Positions 7,095-16,027 of a stretch of 64,000 nucleotides of DNA are shown in pieces. A program made the position numbers and the translations under genes. The stretch is from Paraflavitalea soli (GTDB lineage Bacteria > Bacteroidota > Bacteroidia > Chitinophagales > Chitinophagaceae): NCBI RefSeq assembly GCF_003555545.1, contig NZ_CP032157.1, forward strand, positions 7,196,546-7,260,545, in the 5' to 3' direction. Numbering within the stretch: position 1 is the stretch's first letter; every line of letters begins with the position of its first letter. The notes under the pieces were generated by a model. The model searched no databases, was not told the DNA's origin, and worked only from the letters and a program-made list of their open reading frames with translations.

Positions 7095-8546
7095 ATGTCG
7101 CCCACATTGCTGTTCACATTTGTCATTGGTTATTTCGTCTTGCTGCTGGTGGTGGCTTATTTTACTTCCCGCAATTCCAATAATGATTCTTTCTTTATTG
7201 GTAACCGCAATTCCAATTGGATGCTGGTGGCATTTGGTATGATCGGAACATCGCTGAGTGGCGTTACATTCGTAAGTGTGCCGGGAGCCGTAGGTAAAGA
7301 GTCCTTCGCTTATTTTCAGATCACCCTGGGCTACCTGATTGGTTACCTGGTGATCGCTTATGTGTTGTTGCCCTTGTATTACCGGCTTAATCTTACTTCG
7401 ATCTATAATTACCTCAGCACCCGGTTAGGTTTCAGGGCTTACAAAACAGGCGCTTCCTTCTTTATACTATCCAGAACATTGGGTGCTACCGCCCGTCTTT
7501 ACCTGGTGGTTAAAATTCTGCAGGATGCTATCCTGAGCAGTTTTGGTATTCCTTTCTGGCTCACCACACTCATCATCCTCATCATGATCCTGCTGTATAC
7601 TTATGAAGGAGGTGTGAAGACCATTGTGTATACAGATACCCTGCAAACCACCTGTATGTTGCTGGGTCTCGTCATCTGTGTGATCTATATTTTGAAGACC
7701 ATGGATATCAGCCTGGGGCAAAGTCTGCAAGCCATGGGAGACAAAGGCTATTCAAAAATATTCTTTACCGACCCCGGCAGCCGGTTCTTCTTCCTGAAAC
7801 AAATAGCCGCCGGTGCATTTATTACCATCACCATGACGGGTATGGACCAGGAAATGATGCAAAAGAATATATCCGTTAAAACACTTAAAGATGCCCAGAA
7901 GAACGTCGTGACCCTTTCCCTGATCATGTTGGGGGTGATCCTGTTGTTCCTGGTATTGGGTGGATTGCTCTACCTGTTTGCTGCACAAAAGGGCATCACT
8001 GTTACCGGTGATGGCCTGTTCCCGGCTGTTGCCTTGCAGCACATGCCGCCCGTGATCTCAGCTATCTTCATCATTGCCCTGATCTCAGCCTTGTTTCCCA
8101 GTGCCGATGGCGCCATTACAGCCCTTACCTCGTCCTTTTGTATTGATATCCTGGGTATGCAGCGTAATGCAAACTGGACAGATGCACAGAAGAAGAAAAT
8201 ACGTCAGCGCGTACACCTTAGTTTTGCTGCCATTTTTCTTGGGCTCGTAATGGTATTTAAGTGGGTCAATAATCCCAGTATGATCGGCGTGATCTTAAAA
8301 GTGGCCGCTTATACCTATGGCCCTTTATTGGGATTGTTCAGCTTTGGCATCCTTACCAAAAGGGTAGTGGATGATAAAATAGTGCCCATTATATGTGTGC
8401 TGTCGCCCCTCATTTGCTTCATCCTGGATAAATACCAGAAACAGCTATTCGGCTCCTTTGAGATTGGCCTGGAACTGCTCATCATTAATGGGTTGTTAAC
8501 CTTCCTGGGCCTCCTGATCATTTCAAAAAAACAGCAGCCCGCATAA
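7095..8546 (+). CDS. Sodium/solute symporter (SSS family)
   Basis: A 483-residue inner-membrane transporter with about 13 hydrophobic helices, as usual for the Na+/solute symporter (SLC5-like) family. Family signatures are GTSLSGVTFVSVPGAV in the first helices and the ALFPSADGAITALTSSF segment (around residues 330-350). The latter corresponds to the conserved helix after the Na+ site. Candidate substrates are sugars, amino acids or carboxylates; the sequence does not decide. The nearest upstream gene is divergent and the downstream one is separate, so it is probably monocistronic. Confidence 0.9.
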   Translation: MSPTLLFTFVIGYFVLLLVVAYFTSRNSNNDSFFIGNRNSNWMLVAFGMIGTSLSGVTFVSVPGAVGKESFAYFQITLGYLIGYLVIAYVLLPLYYRLNLTSIYNYLSTRLGFRAYKTGASFFILSRTLGATARLYLVVKILQDAILSSFGIPFWLTTLIILIMILLYTYEGGVKTIVYTDTLQTTCMLLGLVICVIYILKTMDISLGQSLQAMGDKGYSKIFFTDPGSRFFFLKQIAAGAFITITMTGMDQEMMQKNISVKTLKDAQKNVVTLSLIMLGVILLFLVLGGLLYLFAAQKGITVTGDGLFPAVALQHMPPVISAIFIIALISALFPSADGAITALTSSFCIDILGMQRNANWTDAQKKKIRQRVHLSFAAIFLGLVMVFKWVNNPSMIGVILKVAAYTYGPLLGLFSFGILTKRVVDDKIVPIICVLSPLICFILDKYQKQLFGSFEIGLELLIINGLLTFLGLLIISKKQQPA

Positions 8547-8604
8547 ACTAATTCATTCACTCGTTCGTTAAACATATAAGATTACCTGTTAGTAATCCGC
8601 GCTA

Positions 8605-8629
8605 ATGCCATCCGCTCAACGGATGGCAT
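8605..8629. terminator. Perfect 10-bp hairpin after the symporter gene
   Basis: ATGCCATCCG/CGGATGGCAT with a 5-nt loop lies 58 nt after the symporter stop and 58 nt before the next start. There is no long T-run, so it may be a weak terminator or another RNA structure. Confidence 0.45.
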
Positions 8630-8687
8630 CATAGTCTTAAAGCCCTGGTTCGTGTCTTCGCGGACCGCAACCCTAAATGTTTAGTGT

Positions 8688-9386
8688 ATGAACGGAACGA
8701 TCAAGATCTCAAAACAACGTCACTGGTCAGAATCAAAAGCACACTCAAGCTGGCAGATCTTTAAAATAATGGCTGAATTTGTGGATGGCTTCGAAGCCCT
8801 GGCCAAGATAGGTCCCTGTATCTCTGTATTTGGCTCGGCCCGCACCCAGCCCGGTCACCCTTATTATGAGCTTACCGTAGATGTTTCCCGCAAGCTGGCC
8901 GAAGAAGGATTTGGCATTATATCGGGCGGTGGCCCGGGTATAATGGAAGCTGCCAATAAAGGCGCCCAACTGGGCGGCAGCAAATCCGTAGGGCTCAATA
9001 TTGAACTGCCCTTTGAACAACATGCCAATCCCTACATTGACCGCAATGCCAACCTGCATTTCGAATACTTTTTTGTGCGCAAGGTGATGTTTACCAAATA
9101 TTCCCAGGGCTTTGTCATGATGCCCGGCGGATTTGGTACCATGGATGAATTTTTTGAAGTAGCTACCCTTATCCAAACCGGTAAAATGTCGCCCGTACCC
9201 CTCATCCTGGTAGGCTCCCAATATTGGGGCGGTCTGATGGATTGGATGCAGGAGACCATGCTGCAGAAGTCTAATAATATCTCTGCAGGCGACCTGGAGC
9301 TGTTGAAAATTGTGGATACACCGGAAGAAGTGGTGGAGCATGTGTTACAGTTTTATACAAAACATCCCCTGCAGCCTAACTTTTAG
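8688..9386 (+). CDS. LOG-family protein (TIGR00730), long form
   Basis: A 232-residue Rossmann-fold protein, the longer bacterial branch of the LOG/TIGR00730 family. About 50 extra N-terminal residues precede ISVFGSARTQPG. The nucleotide-binding signature ISGGGPGIMEAANKGAQ lies near residues 84-100. The catalytic MMPGGFGTMDEFFEV is near 144-158. The fold and active site predict nucleotide 5'-monophosphate ribohydrolase activity. It is read as a single gene. Together with 6374-6913 it makes two divergent paralogues less than 2 kb apart, flanking the symporter. Confidence 0.92.
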   Translation: MNGTIKISKQRHWSESKAHSSWQIFKIMAEFVDGFEALAKIGPCISVFGSARTQPGHPYYELTVDVSRKLAEEGFGIISGGGPGIMEAANKGAQLGGSKSVGLNIELPFEQHANPYIDRNANLHFEYFFVRKVMFTKYSQGFVMMPGGFGTMDEFFEVATLIQTGKMSPVPLILVGSQYWGGLMDWMQETMLQKSNNISAGDLELLKIVDTPEEVVEHVLQFYTKHPLQPNF

Positions 9387-9397
9387 AAAGAAGTCTG

Positions 9398-9548
9398 CAA
9401 GTCGGAAAAAGCCCGGAAGTCCGTCGACAAATACCCGCTTTCCTGGGCGTAAATCATTATTTATAAAGCCTAATTCCCCATTTTTGGAGTTTTAGGTTTT
9501 CGTTTTTACTGACTTCCGGTCTTCCGGTCTTCCCGTCTTTCCGACTTG
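9398..9548. repeat. Inverted word-array pair (GGAAGTC / GACTTCC)
   Basis: The left array 9398-9423 (CAAGTCGGAAAAAGCCCGG) is roughly the reverse complement of the right array 9511-9548 (CTTCCGGTCTTCCGGTC..., ending TTTCCGACTTG). About 90 nt separate them. The right array is built of roughly 8-9 nt words. The pair fills the gap between two plus-strand genes and could fold into a long imperfect stem. Confidence 0.6.
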
Positions 9549-9568
9549 TATTTGTATTTTTGTGTATC

Positions 9569-10207
9569 ATGGAAATAATCTCCCCCCAGGTACAATCCTA
9601 TGCAGACCGCTTTTCTTCTCCGGAAGATGAGCTGCTGAAGCAGGTCAACGAGCAAACCTATGCTTCCCACCCACACGCGCATATGCTCAGCGGCCAGGTA
9701 CAAGGCAAGTTCCTCGAAATGATCAGCACCCTGCAGCAGCCACGCCGTATCCTCGAAATCGGTACTTTTACCGGGTACAGCGCCCTTTGTCTTGTTAAAG
9801 GTTTGTCAAAAGACGGCCTTTTGCATACCATTGAGCTCAGGGAAGAGGATGCAGCCATTGCCCAGGCAAATTTCGATAGGTCAAATGCCCCTGAAAAGAT
9901 AATTTTGCACACGGGAAATGCGTTAGAGATCATTCCTACCCTGAAAGAAACCTGGGACCTGGTATTCATTGATGCCGATAAGGTGGGTTATACCGACTAT
10001 TATGAGCTGGTATTGCCGAGTGTAAGACAAGGAGGGATTATATTGGCAGACAATGTATTGTTCCATGGTCAGGTACTCGAACAGCCCATTACCGGCAAAA
10101 ATGCAATCGCCATCCAGGCATTTAATGAACGGGTGCAGCGAGACGAACGAGTAGACAATGTTTTGGTAACTATCCGCGATGGTTTACTGTTGATCCGAAA
10201 AAAATAA
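9569..10207 (+). CDS. O-methyltransferase (class I SAM, Methyltransf_3)
   Basis: A 212-residue soluble methyltransferase of the catechol/caffeoyl-CoA O-methyltransferase-like family. The SAM-binding motif ILEIGTFTGYSALCL (about residues 58-72) and the metal/catalytic motif DLVFIDADKVGYTDYYE (about 131-147) are canonical. ILADNVLFHGQV follows, with the DN metal ligands. The start is ATG 9569; an upstream in-frame TTG at 9560 adds only three residues. The methyl acceptor is unknown. The next gene starts 5 nt downstream, so they are probably co-transcribed. Confidence 0.92.
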   Translation: MEIISPQVQSYADRFSSPEDELLKQVNEQTYASHPHAHMLSGQVQGKFLEMISTLQQPRRILEIGTFTGYSALCLVKGLSKDGLLHTIELREEDAAIAQANFDRSNAPEKIILHTGNALEIIPTLKETWDLVFIDADKVGYTDYYELVLPSVRQGGIILADNVLFHGQVLEQPITGKNAIAIQAFNERVQRDERVDNVLVTIRDGLLLIRKK

Positions 10208-10212
10208 AATCC

Positions 10213-11451
10213 ATGCCATTCAAACGTTTATTGATTGTACTACCCCTATTGGCATCCCTGTGGTTACAGGCGCAGAAAAGTGATGACATTTACGGGTATA
10301 TTAATCTTTATAAGGAGCTGGCCATGCAGGAAATGATGCGTACAGGTGTTCCGGCTTCTATTAAACTGGCACAGGGCATTCATGAGACCATGGCTGGTAA
10401 ATCGGACCTGGTGCTGAAGTCCAACAACCATTTTGGCATTAAATGCAAGAATACCTGGGTGGGCGATAAGGTGTACCATGATGACGATGCCCGCGGCGAA
10501 TGTTTCCGCAGTTATTCTTCCCCCACGGACTCCTACATGGACCATTCCAATTTTTTAAAGAACAGCAGCCGCTATGCTTTCCTGTTTCAGCTTGACCCCA
10601 CCGATTACAAAGGCTGGGCTTACGGACTGAAGAAAGCCGGCTATGCTACCAATATCAAATATTCACAGATCATTATCAAGCTCATTGAGGATTACAACCT
10701 GCAGCAGTACTCCTTGATCGCCCTGGGCAAGCTGGGTCCGCAGGATGAGATACTGGCAGGCAATCCCAAAAGACCTGCAGAAGGCGATGGCACCTTAGCC
10801 GGTGGCCCTGTAGTGATAGCCCCTTTTACAGCAGTAGAAGAAGAGGTGAAAGAGGCGCCCAAAGTTACCTGGCCCGAAGGACAGTTTACCATCAACAATA
10901 CCAAAGTCGTATATGCAAAGGCCGGTACAGCCTTACTGGCAGTGGCAGAGCAATACGATGTATCCCTGAGACGCCTGATGGATTTCAACGATCTGCAGCG
11001 CGAAGATGTGCTCACCAATGGTCAGTTGTTATTCCTGCAGCGTAAAAGGAAGGTGGGCGCCAGTGAAAAGCATATTGTACAAACAGGAGAAACCCTATAC
11101 GATATATGCCAGTCAGAAGGCGTGCGCCTCGAGTCCTTATTGGAGCACAACCACCTGCAGCAGCAGGATATGCCGGCCACCGGCGAGACCTTGTATTTGC
11201 AGGGCAAAGCCCCCGCCAGGCCCAGGCTGGCCACTGAAGTGGCGCCACAGACCACCCAGGCGCAGCAGGCCGCTCCTCGTACCACCGATATGGCTGCTGC
11301 TACCTACACTACCCACACCGTACAAACCAAAGAAACACTGTATAGCATAGCCCGGAAATATAGTATTACAGTAGAACAACTGAAAGAATGGAATAAAATG
11401 GCCGGATACGAACTGAAGATCGGGCAGGAGCTGATCATATACAAAAACTGA
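10213..11451 (+). CDS. Secreted glucosaminidase with LysM repeats
   Basis: A 412-residue exported cell-wall enzyme. A signal peptide (residues 1-20, LLIVLPLLASLWLQAQ) precedes a glucosaminidase (FlgJ/Flg_rod-like) domain at about 25-165. That domain has the motif GVPASIKLAQGIHETMAGKS, whose glutamate is the likely acid, and NNHFGIKC. After a linker come LysM-like modules near 220-275, 280-335 and 365-411. The last (YTTHTVQTKETLYSIARKYS) is the best match; LysM binds peptidoglycan. The predicted role is cleavage of N-acetylglucosaminyl bonds during growth or separation. It lies 5 nt after the methyltransferase and 3 nt before hpt. Confidence 0.92.
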   Translation: MPFKRLLIVLPLLASLWLQAQKSDDIYGYINLYKELAMQEMMRTGVPASIKLAQGIHETMAGKSDLVLKSNNHFGIKCKNTWVGDKVYHDDDARGECFRSYSSPTDSYMDHSNFLKNSSRYAFLFQLDPTDYKGWAYGLKKAGYATNIKYSQIIIKLIEDYNLQQYSLIALGKLGPQDEILAGNPKRPAEGDGTLAGGPVVIAPFTAVEEEVKEAPKVTWPEGQFTINNTKVVYAKAGTALLAVAEQYDVSLRRLMDFNDLQREDVLTNGQLLFLQRKRKVGASEKHIVQTGETLYDICQSEGVRLESLLEHNHLQQQDMPATGETLYLQGKAPARPRLATEVAPQTTQAQQAAPRTTDMAAATYTTHTVQTKETLYSIARKYSITVEQLKEWNKMAGYELKIGQELIIYKN

Positions 11452-11454
11452 TCT

Positions 11455-11991
11455 ATGAGCATTATTCGTGTACATGATAAACAGTTTGAACCATACCTGA
11501 CTGCCAGCGAGATCAATGCCCGCATTAAAGTGCTGGCGCAGCAGCTGGATAAAGATTATGCCGGCAAAAAGCCATTGTTCATTGCCATCCTCAATGGCTC
11601 CTTCATATTTGCTGCCGACCTCTTCAAGGAATTGAGTATCGACGCAGAGATCTGTTTTATCAAACTGGCTTCTTACAAAGGCACCAAATCCAGCGGACAG
11701 GTCATTACCGCTATCGGGCTGGATACCGACCTTTTTGGCAGGGACGTTGTGATCGTAGAAGACATTGTAGATACAGGTAAAACCCTCAATGAGTTTCTGC
11801 CTCAATTGCTGCACCAGCAGCCCGCCTCCATGAAAATAGTGGCTTTATTGCACAAACCCGAAGCGACCGTTTACCCGATACCCATAGATTACCTTGGATT
11901 CTCCATTCCCAACAAGTTTGTAGTGGGATATGGACTGGATTATGATGGATTAGGAAGGAATATCCGGGAAATATATAAACTGCTGGAATAG
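11455..11991 (+). CDS. hpt: Hypoxanthine phosphoribosyltransferase
   Basis: A 178-residue cytosolic purine-salvage enzyme that joins hypoxanthine (and guanine) to PRPP, giving IMP or GMP. The PRPP-binding loop VVIVEDIVDTGKTLNEFL (about residues 98-115) is canonical. The first flexible-loop region SYKGTKSSGQV is in place. The C-terminal GFSIPNKFVVGYGLDYDG carries the purine-contacting aromatic and aspartate. The length is typical. It begins 3 nt after the glucosaminidase stop, so it is part of the same transcript. Confidence 0.95.
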   Translation: MSIIRVHDKQFEPYLTASEINARIKVLAQQLDKDYAGKKPLFIAILNGSFIFAADLFKELSIDAEICFIKLASYKGTKSSGQVITAIGLDTDLFGRDVVIVEDIVDTGKTLNEFLPQLLHQQPASMKIVALLHKPEATVYPIPIDYLGFSIPNKFVVGYGLDYDGLGRNIREIYKLLE

Positions 11992-12064
11992 AAGTTCGAA
12001 AAGTGGTAAGATAAGGCGTTGAATTTTATAAGATAACCGGGGGTATCATCGTTATAATTGATGT

Positions 12065-13867
12065 ATGATGGTCTCTGGTTCCAATTCACGATCTCAAAAT
12101 AGCCCCTTGTTGAAAATTGCTGCTGCCATATCCTTATTACTGATAACCGTTTCACCGGCGTTTGCTCAGTATTATTTGCGTGGCGAGGTAAAAGATGAAA
12201 AACAGAACACACTATCCAATGCCAAAATACTGCTGCACTCCACCCGGTATGTTTACTATTCCGGCAGCAGCGGCTCCTTTGGCATCCTTTCTACCCGGCA
12301 AAATGATTCTGTGACCATATCCCTTGAAGGCTATCAGCCGGTAGGCGTAAGGCTGGAAGCGGGCAAATACCAGACGATCGTCCTCAAAATGCTGTATTCC
12401 TCTGCCAACCTGCAGCGCAACAGGCTGGTTTCCTTTACCCGCAACATGCATCCCGAAGACCGTAACAAGCGCACCATCACCGGTGAAACCTATAGCTCAC
12501 TGGTAGAAAATGACTTTGTATCTGCTAAGAAATACCCCGAAACGGGATGCGCTATCCATACCGATAAAGCCTCCTACAGCAATATCCGCCGCTTTTTGGG
12601 TATGAATACCCAGGTTCCGCCAGATGCGGTAAGGATCGAAGAACTCCTGAATTATTTTAGTTTCGACTATACCCCTCCGCCTGCCGATAGCATTTTTGGA
12701 TTCAAATCCTATCTGTCCGATTGTCCCTGGAATACACAAAGCAGGCTGTTGTTTCTCCATGCCAGCGCCCGGAAGATTGACCCCGATAAGATACCTCCTA
12801 CCAACCTGGTATTCCTGGTAGATGTGTCGGGATCGATGGACATGCCCAACCGCCTGCCCTTGCTGAAATCCGCTTTCAAACTGTTAGTTGATAACCTGCG
12901 GGAAAAAGACACCGTGTCAATTGTCGTGTATGGCAGTACCGTAGGCGTATGGTTAACACCTACCTCGGGCATAGAGAAAGACAAGATCCGCCGATCCATT
13001 GAAGAATTGTACCCGGGAGGTTCCACTCCCGGCGAGTCAGGTATCCGCACGGCTTACAGGTTGGCGAAAAGCCAATACATCAAGGGTGGCAATAACCGCG
13101 TGATCCTCGCTACAGATGGAGATTTCAATGTGGGGCAAACTTCGGAAGAAGAGCTGGAGAAAATGATTACCCAGCATCAGCAGTCCGGCATATACCTCAC
13201 CTGCCTGGGGGTAGGCATGGGAAATTATAAGGATTCCAAACTGGAAATACTGGCCAAGAAAGGCAATGGCAATTTTGCGTACCTCGACAATGAAAAGGAA
13301 GCAGAGAAAGTATTGGTAAAAGAACTGACGCAAACCCTCTATACCGTAGCCGATGATGCGTTCCTGAATGTATGGCTCAATCCGGCAGTAATAAAAGAAT
13401 ACCGGCTGATAGGTTTCGACAATAAAGTGAATGCACTGGCCGATTCGTTAAGTGAAGTAGAAGGAGGGGAGGTAGGGTCCGGGCACTCCCTGCTGGCCAT
13501 GTTTGAGCTGGTGCCGCTAAGCCAGTCATTCGATTGGGGATATGCCAAAGATGGTCTGGCCAAAGTATTCCTGAGTTATAAATTACCGAACGATTCCGTC
13601 AGGCGCGTTACAGGTTATACCGCCCCGGTTGCGTATACAGAATTCATGGAGTTGCCCGAATGTTACCGTTTTGCTACTTCCGTCTCCATGTTTGCAGGCC
13701 TGCTCAAGAACTCTCCCTATATGCGCAACATCAATTGGAATGATGCCGCTATCATGGCCGATGAATCGCACAACCCGCAGGATGCTATCCAAAAAGAATT
13801 TATCAGCATGATCGCGAAGGCTAAGAAGATCTATGGGAATAAGAAAAAGAAAAAACAAAGCGAGTAA
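12065..13867 (+). CDS. Secreted VWA-domain protein with carboxypeptidase-like N-domain
   Basis: A 600-residue protein with an N-terminal hydrophobic signal (about residues 15-35, ending PAFAQ). A CarboxypepD_reg-like beta-sandwich follows at about 35-110 (LRGEVKDEKQNTLSNAKILL). A von Willebrand N-terminal segment (about 140-220) leads into the VWA domain (about 245-430). The domain has an intact MIDAS: DVSGSMD plus ATDGDFNVG. A YfbK-like C-terminal domain follows (DUF3520 type in related proteins). The MIDAS predicts a metal-dependent protein partner. It is probably periplasmic or surface-exposed. The partner is unknown and no MoxR ATPase lies nearby. Confidence 0.88.
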   Translation: MMVSGSNSRSQNSPLLKIAAAISLLLITVSPAFAQYYLRGEVKDEKQNTLSNAKILLHSTRYVYYSGSSGSFGILSTRQNDSVTISLEGYQPVGVRLEAGKYQTIVLKMLYSSANLQRNRLVSFTRNMHPEDRNKRTITGETYSSLVENDFVSAKKYPETGCAIHTDKASYSNIRRFLGMNTQVPPDAVRIEELLNYFSFDYTPPPADSIFGFKSYLSDCPWNTQSRLLFLHASARKIDPDKIPPTNLVFLVDVSGSMDMPNRLPLLKSAFKLLVDNLREKDTVSIVVYGSTVGVWLTPTSGIEKDKIRRSIEELYPGGSTPGESGIRTAYRLAKSQYIKGGNNRVILATDGDFNVGQTSEEELEKMITQHQQSGIYLTCLGVGMGNYKDSKLEILAKKGNGNFAYLDNEKEAEKVLVKELTQTLYTVADDAFLNVWLNPAVIKEYRLIGFDNKVNALADSLSEVEGGEVGSGHSLLAMFELVPLSQSFDWGYAKDGLAKVFLSYKLPNDSVRRVTGYTAPVAYTEFMELPECYRFATSVSMFAGLLKNSPYMRNINWNDAAIMADESHNPQDAIQKEFISMIAKAKKIYGNKKKKKQSE

Positions 13868-13872
13868 AAAAG

Positions 13873-13959
13873 AAGCTGCGAGCCACGAGCTATGAGCTTC
13901 GAGCCTTCAGGTGTACTATTGCCTTTTGCTCGTAGCTCGCAGCTCATAGCTCGCAGCTT
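13873..13959. repeat. Inverted word-array pair (GAGCTGCGAGC type), convergent terminator region
   Basis: Two 32-nt arms (13873-13904 and 13928-13959) each start or end with AAGCTGCGAGC and are built of GAGCTA/GAGCTG words in opposite orientation around a 23-nt loop. The pair sits exactly between the stops of two convergent genes, so it may act as a bidirectional terminator. Confidence 0.65.
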
Positions 13960-13966
13960 GTATTCC

Positions 13967-15127
13967 TTACGAGAACATCTCCCGCACTTTATCAAAAAAG
14001 TTCTTGTCTGATTTATCCGGCTGTGGTTTGAAGTTGGGCGAATTATTCAGCTTTTCCAGCATAGCCCTTTCTTCTGCCGTCATATTTTGAGGTGTCCATA
14101 CATTGATATAAATGAGCTGGTCTCCCTTTTCATAGGAGTTCACACCCGGGAAGCCTTTCCCTTTCAACCGGAATATCTTACCACTTTGTGTGCCTGGTGG
14201 TATTTTGATCTTGGCGCGGCCATCAATGGTAGGTACTTCTGCATTGGTGCCAAAAGCAGCATCCGGGAAGGAGAGGTGCAGCTCATACGCTACATTCAGT
14301 CCGTCGCGGTGCAGTTCCTTATGCTGTTCTTCTTCAATTAAAATGATCAGGTCGCCGGGAGGTCCGCCACGTTCGCCGGCATTACCCCTGCCACCAACAC
14401 TCAATTGCATACCTTCCTGTACACCGGCCGGAATATCGATGGTCACTGTTTCTTCGCTGTACACCCTTCCTTCACCCTTACAGGCGGTACATTTTGCAGT
14501 AACCGTGGTGCCTTCTCCATTACAGGTAGGGCAGGTGGTCACTGTTTGCATTTGCCCCAGGAAAGTATTGGTCACTTTCCGTACCTGTCCGTTACCGCCA
14601 CAGGTAGCACAGGTTTGTACACTGTTCTTGTCCTTGGCGCCGCTGCCGTTACAGGTAGTACAGGCTACATACTTCTTAACCTTGATCTGTTTCGTAGTGC
14701 CGCGGGCAATTTCTTCATAGTTCAGCTTCAGCTTGATGCGCAGGTTACTGCCCCGTACACCACGGCTTCGCTGTCCGCCGCCACCTCTTCTGCCGCCTCC
14801 GCCGCCGAAGAAGTTGCCAAAAATATCATCGCCGAAAATATCTCCAAACTGGCTGAAGATATCATCCATATTTTGTGCGCCGTGACCGCCACGGCCATTG
14901 CCACTGAGGCCGGCATGGCCAAAACGGTCATATTGAGCGCGTTTGTCTGCATCACTCAGCACTTCATAAGCTTCCGCTGCCTCTTTGAACTTTTCCTCAG
15001 CTGATTTATCGCCGGGGTTACGGTCGGGGTGGAATTGCATAGCTACCTTACGGTAAGCCTTTTTGATCTCATCCGGCGAAGCGCCTTTTGCAACGCCCAG
15101 TATTTCGTAATAATCTCTTTTCGACAT
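13967..15127 (-). CDS. dnaJ: Chaperone DnaJ
   Basis: A 386-residue Hsp40 co-chaperone that delivers unfolded substrates to DnaK and stimulates its ATPase. The J domain (residues 1-70) contains the HPD tripeptide in [11 protein letters not shown] long G/F-rich linker ([16 protein letters not shown]) follows. The zinc-finger region (about 145-225) has four CxxCxGxG repeats ([32 protein letters not shown]). C-terminal substrate-binding sandwiches complete the protein. It starts 14 nt after grpE, so the two form an operon. dnaK is not in the window. Confidence 0.97.
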   Translation of the reverse strand: MSKRDYYEILGVAKGASPDEIKKAYRKVAMQFHPDRNPGDKSAEEKFKEAAEAYEVLSDADKRAQYDRFGHAGLSGNGRGGHGAQNMDDIFSQFGDIFGDDIFGNFFGGGGGRRGGGGQRSRGVRGSNLRIKLKLNYEEIARGTTKQIKVKKYVACTTCNGSGAKDKNSVQTCATCGGNGQVRKVTNTFLGQMQTVTTCPTCNGEGTTVTAKCTACKGEGRVYSEETVTIDIPAGVQEGMQLSVGGRGNAGERGGPPGDLIILIEEEQHKELHRDGLNVAYELHLSFPDAAFGTNAEVPTIDGRAKIKIPPGTQSGKIFRLKGKGFPGVNSYEKGDQLIYINVWTPQNMTAEERAMLEKLNNSPNFKPQPDKSDKNFFDKVREMFS

Positions 15128-15141
15128 GTTGAGTTTTTGAA

Positions 15142-15726
15142 TTATTTACCAACTACTACTTTGGCAAACCGGATGATCTTATCGTTCAGGTAGTATCCTT
15201 TTTCTACTTCATCTACTACTTTACCTTTCAGGTCTTCAGTGGCAGCCGGTACTTCCGTGATGGCCTCCTGATGATCAGGATTGAATTCTGTACCAATGCT
15301 TTGCATGGGTTTCACCCCTTTGGACTGGAGGGTATTCCTTAGTTTAGTAAATACCAGCTGCACCCCTTCCTTAATGACCGCTGCATCATTGCTCGATTGT
15401 ATTTGTTTTTCGGCACGGTCACAATCATCCAGCACTGCCAGCAGGGATACGATCACATCTTTACCAGCTGTTTGGATCAGTTCCAATCTTTCTTTGGCCG
15501 TTCTTTTCCTGAAATTGTCGAATTCTGCTACCTGGCGCAGGTATTTTTCCTTCAGTTCCTGCACTTCTGCTTTTAATTTTTCTATCTCGTCTTCATTGGC
15601 TACCGGCTCATTCAGATGGGTAGATCCACTTACGCTTTCATCCGTGTTGATATCAATGGATTCACCATTGTCGTGCTTTAAAGGCTCCTTTTCTGTCATA
15701 GGTCTATCTGTATTTTTCGCGTTCAT
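15142..15726 (-). CDS. grpE: Nucleotide exchange factor GrpE
   Basis: A 194-residue homodimeric exchange factor that releases ADP from DnaK. An acidic, disordered N-terminus leads into a long coiled coil (about residues 45-100: [19 protein letters not shown]). The conserved [12 protein letters not shown] follows, then a C-terminal beta domain with [17 protein letters not shown] and the near-terminal [14 protein letters not shown] start at ATG 15726 (MNAKNTDR). The frame extends upstream, but that part has no GrpE character. dnaJ follows after 14 nt. Confidence 0.95.
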   Translation of the reverse strand: MNAKNTDRPMTEKEPLKHDNGESIDINTDESVSGSTHLNEPVANEDEIEKLKAEVQELKEKYLRQVAEFDNFRKRTAKERLELIQTAGKDVIVSLLAVLDDCDRAEKQIQSSNDAAVIKEGVQLVFTKLRNTLQSKGVKPMQSIGTEFNPDHQEAITEVPAATEDLKGKVVDEVEKGYYLNDKIIRFAKVVVGK

Positions 15727-16027
15727 AACTGCAAAATTGACGGCTTTCCCCCGTTCTGTTCCAGTACGGGCATGCCAAACTGTAAAAATACAAGTTTTGC
15801 TTAGCAAAGCCATGTGGGGCAATTATTTTGCCATACGCCCCATAAGGTCAAAAAGGCAGATAAAATGGCCGGCAAGCGGCAGGGAGTCAGGAGCCGGGAG
15901 TCCGGAGGCAGGAGTGGCAGGTATGCGTACAAAGCAGCAGCTGGTAACCAGCAATTCAGTCAATCGAAACATAGGAATTCGAAATCCTGAATCCGAAATC
16001 CGAAATCAACAGTACATTTGCCCACTT

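Noticed and set aside
7021-7242. A 73-codon frame overlapping the symporter start
   Set aside because: It is an out-of-frame shadow of the symporter's N-terminal helices; the symporter frame is clearly the coding one.
15281-16027. Long plus-strand open frame running over grpE into the RlmI-like gene
   Set aside because: Its first ~249 codons are the antisense of grpE and intergenic DNA and show no protein-like character; conserved similarity begins at ATG 16028.
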